This document shows positions 63,882 to 64,000 of a stretch of DNA of 64,000 nt, one piece after another (the first letter of the stretch is position 1; each line of letters starts with the position of its first letter). The notes under the pieces were generated by a model. It was given only the letters and a program-made list of their open reading frames with translations, had not been told where the DNA came from and searched no databases. A program made the translations under genes and the position numbers. The stretch spans positions 248,001 through 312,000 of the forward strand of contig QQUY01000001.1 of the NCBI GenBank assembly GCA_003385635.1, written 5' to 3'. Source of the stretch: Acidobacteriota bacterium (lineage in GTDB: Bacteria; Acidobacteriota; Blastocatellia; Pyrinomonadales; Pyrinomonadaceae).

Positions 63882-64000
63882 ATGGCAAACTTATACAGAT
63901 TTCACGACTGGGTCGAGATAAACGTCTCGGCTTCGGTAGGAAAGAACGCGGTAAACAACAAGGACGACGTCATCGTCGTACAGGCAATGCTGAAATACGC
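63882..64000 (+). CDS. start of a gene, runs off the window
   Basis: Only the first 39 codons are visible: MANLYRFHDWVEINVSASVG then KNAVNNKDDVIVVQAMLKY. AAAAGGAG lies nine bases upstream. The N-N-x-D-D-V-x-V-V-Q-x-x-L pattern resembles the first helix of a peptidoglycan-binding-type domain, but the fragment is too short for a firm call. It is divergent from the ECF sigma gene and could be a target of that regulator. Confidence 0.6.
   Translation, partial: MANLYRFHDWVEINVSASVGKNAVNNKDDVIVVQAMLKY

Overview
The window looks like chromosome from an Acidobacteriota, probably the Blastocatellia/Pyrinomonadaceae side. The grounds are two giant Oar-like TonB-dependent receptors with N-terminal carboxypeptidase-regulatory domains, a Sig-70_X6-type ECF sigma factor beside a Ser/Thr kinase with a beta-propeller sensor, a MoxR/DUF4129/DUF4350 set, and many palindromic and minisatellite repeats between genes. 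This placement is inferred from gene content; there is no rRNA gene or other strong marker, and I found no tRNA, CRISPR array or prophage.

Layout. 0-2.5 kb: methyltransferase, DUF4149 membrane protein, selenocysteine-free GrdB-like protein. 2.5-4.7 kb: glpD and a flavin-binding pyridoxamine-oxidase-like protein. 4.9-11.1 kb: a tightly packed six-gene operon that is the most unusual part of the window. It holds a Rieske-glutamate synthase fusion, a tandem Rieske-Rieske-ThDP (pyruvate-oxidase-like) fusion, two tiny membrane proteins, a ferric-reductase-like/Rieske fusion and a membrane protein with a conserved Cys/His motif. 11.1-15.1 kb: galU, serS, a REP-associated Y1 transposase bracketed by palindromes, and a MazEF-type toxin-antitoxin pair. 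15.4-18.1 kb: sppA and a DUF72 protein. 18.4-29.5 kb: a sigma-54 activator, then a TonB-dependent receptor with a near-perfect -24/-12 promoter, then a convergent second receptor and a secreted companion protein.

29.9-37.3 kb: membrane protein, DUF4129, DUF4350, TSUP transporter, MoxR ATPase and ankyrin protein. 37.3-44 kb: Tat-exported SGNH hydrolase, a broken KamB/NpmA-type 16S rRNA methyltransferase, a small secreted protein, mnmA, 5-formyl-THF cyclo-ligase and a beta-helix protein. 44.6-47.5 kb: a chimeric VIT-VWA-(TonB-plug-like)-TonB_C protein. 47.7-56.9 kb, mostly minus strand: mscL, B3-like metallo-hydrolase, M28 peptidase, sigma factor with its zinc-finger anti-sigma candidate, alpha/beta hydrolase, ABC exporter, lipoprotein. 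57-64 kb: SGNH hydrolase, PD-(D/E)XK nuclease-like protein, then an ECF sigma / Ser-Thr kinase / orphan response regulator operon and the start of another gene.

Two genome-structure themes stand out. First, three copies of a ~141-bp four-hairpin element (2.4, 15.2 and 19.8 kb) lie on either side of a REP-type transposase. Second, a ~430-bp composite repeat occurs in inverted orientation at 33.7-34.1 and 44.0-44.5 kb, framing a 10-kb segment that could invert by recombination.
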